This document shows positions 6,927 through 7,969 of a stretch of DNA of 7,969 nt, piece by piece. The position numbers and the translations under genes are program-made. This DNA comes from an uncultured Clostridia bacterium (GTDB taxonomy: Bacteria > Bacillota > Clostridia > Christensenellales > CASEPJ01), in contig CASEPJ010000202.1 of the NCBI GenBank assembly GCA_949289715.1, positions 1-7,969 of the forward strand, in the 5' to 3' direction. Position 1 is the stretch's first letter; each line of letters opens with the position of its first letter. The notes under the pieces are model-generated. The model made no database searches. It was not told where the DNA came from and worked only from the letters and a program-made list of their open reading frames with translations.

Positions 6927-7637
6927 AAAATGATGGTCATTGTCTTCAATTGCTGAAATTATGAATATATAAATAAGCAGAATTTTTACAGCTGTTAAAT
7001 TGCCGGTACAATTATGCAAAGTTGAAAATAAATTTTATTTTAAATTCTAATTAAAAACATTTTAACATTTTTATTAATATTTATATAAATTAGGAATAAC
7101 TTTAGTCTGCCGCTTCAGCAGCGACGTTTGAGGAATGTGCAGATAAAAATCATTTTTATATTAATATAATAATCTTTTGAAAATACGGCTCTTACAGCGG
7201 AGAAAGTTTATATTAATGTAAATCTCAAAGTGCTTTATATACGGAAGCGTAAAGCAGACCGGAAATGCCGGCAGAAAATTTAAATGCCGCAAAATATAAT
7301 ATTGTTTTCCGCCGGAAATTTATTATATATTTAAAGTATTTTTTTAGAATAGCCGAAAAATAATATTTGTATTAGGAAAATATTAAAAGAAGTTTTAAAT
7401 TTTAAAGATTCTGTATATTAAAAAATTTTAAAAAATTAGGCAATATTAGCGAAAAGAGCAGAAAAGCGAAACAGTATAGGATAGGTCAAGACAAAAGACA
7501 ATGCAAATTCGGCTGCCTGCCTGCAATTTTTAATATGCTATTTGGCGAAAGCAAATATTCAACGCCGTTATCAGCATAGTTTTTCAAGCAATATACATCT
7601 ACTCGATTTGCTAACAGAGCAAAATTAAAAATAGGTA
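6927..7637. other. Long gene-poor region with two higher-GC islands
   Basis: About 700 bases without a convincing gene. Most is extremely AT-rich spacer (for example 7021-7095 and 7321-7440), but about 7100-7320 and 7440-7630 are clearly richer in G+C, with patches such as GCCGCTTCAGCAGCGACG (7109-7126) and TGCCTGCCTGC (7514-7524). Short open stretches exist on both strands but lack starts and ribosome sites. No tRNA, RNase P, SRP or tmRNA signature was recognised. Likely explanations are a decayed gene, a dispersed intergenic repeat or an undescribed RNA. Confidence 0.5.
7268..7315. repeat. Imperfect inverted repeat (stem-loop)
   Basis: CCGGCAGAAAA (7268-7278) can pair with TTTTCCGCCGG (7305-7315), 10 of 11 positions with one A-C mismatch, around a 26-base loop. 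A competing smaller hairpin, CCGG-AAATG-CCGG, lies at 7259-7271. This is unusual G+C content for this spacer. No T-run follows on the plus strand in a position typical of a terminator, and its function is unknown. Confidence 0.35.
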
Positions 7638-7644
7638 TTGACAT
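7486..7644 (-). CDS. Doubtful 52-residue ORF in the higher-GC island
   Basis: An ATG-initiated frame on the minus strand encodes 52 residues beginning MSIPIFNFALLANRVDVYCL, with a soluble-looking composition and no motif recognised. Against its being a gene: no Shine-Dalgarno precedes the ATG (the upstream is A-rich), the start lies inside the -35 box of the strong plus-strand promoter, and the other minus-strand frames across this island are also fairly open, which suggests low stop density rather than coding selection. It may be part of a repeat or RNA element. Listed because it is the longest frame in the region. Confidence 0.15.
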   Translation of the reverse strand: MSIPIFNFALLANRVDVYCLKNYADNGVEYLLSPNSILKIAGRQPNLHCLLS

Positions 7645-7666
7645 TTTTATTTTGTTTTGATATAAT
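7638..7666 (+). promoter_or_regulatory. Perfect consensus promoter with extended -10
   Basis: TTGACA (7638-7643), exactly 17 bases, TATAAT (7661-7666), with TGA directly before the -10. This is the strongest promoter in the window. Two further TATAAT hexamers follow at 7672-7677 and 7688-7693. Transcription would start near 7673, giving a leader of about 60 bases up to the ATG at 7732. Confidence 0.85.
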
Positions 7667-7731
7667 TCAAATATAATACAAGAGAAATATAATATTTTAA
7701 AAAATGTATGAGTGAGGGAGGTGTAATTTCA

Positions 7732-7761
7732 ATGAATTTTTTTGAATTGTTTAAAACGTAA
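7732..7761 (+). CDS. Nine-residue ORF behind a strong ribosome site (leader peptide or gene relic)
   Basis: GGGAGGTG (7716-7723), one of the best Shine-Dalgarno sites in the window, sits 8 bases before the ATG, yet the frame encodes only MNFFELFKT before TAA. An in-frame ATG at 7708 would add eight residues but lies upstream of the Shine-Dalgarno. The peptide is not recognised. It could be a regulatory leader peptide for the secreted-protein frame downstream, or the surviving 5' end of a gene broken by an indel: dropping one A in the TTTAAAA run at 7750-7756 would extend it to FKRKIINY before the next stop. The promoter and ribosome site argue that this region really is transcribed and translated. 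Confidence 0.3.
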   Translation: MNFFELFKT

Positions 7762-7786
7762 AATTATTAATTATTAAGATGTTTGT

Positions 7787-7969
7787 ATGGTAAATAATTC
7801 TATAAATAACGCACATTTAAAATAAATATCTTTTTAATTTTTATTTCTATTATTTTTATTTGTTTAATATTTAATGTTAATTATGCCTATGCTTCGATAG
7901 ATTATTATGGTAAATTGTCTTTTGTTGATAATTTAAATATTTTGACTGATAAACAAGAGGGTGAATTCA
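7787..7969 (+). pseudogene. Start of a secreted protein, frame-disrupted, cut by the window edge
   Basis: The frame from 7822 to the right edge encodes a classic secretion signal: hydrophobic core INIFLIFISIIFICLIFNV, then NYAYA with likely cleavage after Ala (A-Y-A before SIDYY), and a polar mature part (VDNLNILTDKQEGEF). That frame is closed by TAA at 7807-7809 and has no ATG, GTG or TTG between that stop and the hydrophobic core. The ATG at 7787 (MVNNSINNAHLK, then TAA at 7823) lies in another frame and meets it by a -1 slip at TTTAAAA (7816-7822), phased T TTA AAA, immediately before the stop. Options are a lost start codon, an indel, a sequencing error, or genuine -1 frameshifting. The ATG at 7787 has no Shine-Dalgarno. 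The mature protein family cannot be told from about 25 residues. Confidence 0.45.

Noticed and set aside
6982..7000. ACAGCTGT palindrome after the GAPDH terminator as an operator
   Set aside because: Eight-base palindrome with imperfect flanks and no promoter nearby.
7190..7286. Open plus-strand frame ending in RKCRQKI through the first GC island
   Set aside because: No start codon or ribosome site, under 40 codons, and no recognisable protein.
7230..7330. Minus-strand open frame through the first GC island (ending GLLYASVYKAL)
   Set aside because: About 30 codons between stops, no ATG and no ribosome site. Likely just low stop density of the island.

Overview
The window is AT-rich (roughly one third G+C by eye, and much lower between genes). 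It carries SigA-type promoters (TTGACA/TATAAT-like), purine-rich Shine-Dalgarno sites and hairpin-plus-T-tract terminators. With a rubrerythrin and a cytoplasmic GH3 enzyme, this suggests a low-GC, anaerobic, saccharolytic member of the Bacillota (Clostridia-like, gut type). That placement is inference. No rRNA, tRNA, CRISPR array, transposase or phage gene is visible.

Layout: (1) 204-3664 is a two-gene sugar operon. A good promoter precedes a GH3 beta-glycosidase, whose stop overlaps by one base the start of a second glycosidase of the (alpha/alpha)6 six-hairpin type. Neither has a signal peptide, so both probably finish off imported oligosaccharides in the cytoplasm. (2) 3706-4379 is a self-contained rubrerythrin unit (promoter, gene, terminator) for peroxide defence. 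(3) 4414-4939 is dut (dUTPase), ending in a hairpin that works in both directions and is shared with a convergent small multi-spanning membrane protein gene (4974-5459, minus) with its own extended -10 promoter. (4) 5782-6926 is a glyceraldehyde-3-phosphate dehydrogenase unit with promoter, strong ribosome site and terminator. Its codon use looks like that of a highly expressed gene.

(5) From 6927 to the right edge there is no ordinary gene. About 700 bases hold two islands of higher G+C (about 7100-7320 and 7440-7630) in very AT-rich DNA, with a stem-loop and a 52-codon minus-strand ORF of doubtful reality. At 7638 a textbook promoter (TTGACA, 17 bases, TGA-TATAAT) and a strong Shine-Dalgarno lead into an ORF of only nine codons. 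About 60 bases later comes an unmistakable secretion signal peptide (hydrophobic core ending in AYA) that runs off the right edge but has no usable start codon in its own frame. It joins an upstream ATG only through a -1 shift at a TTTAAAA heptamer directly before a stop codon. It is either a broken gene or sequence error, or a frameshift- or leader-controlled secreted protein. This is the part most worth checking.

The remaining genes are recognisable housekeeping or metabolic functions. The main uncertainty among them is the exact family and substrate of the second glycosidase and the role of the small membrane protein.
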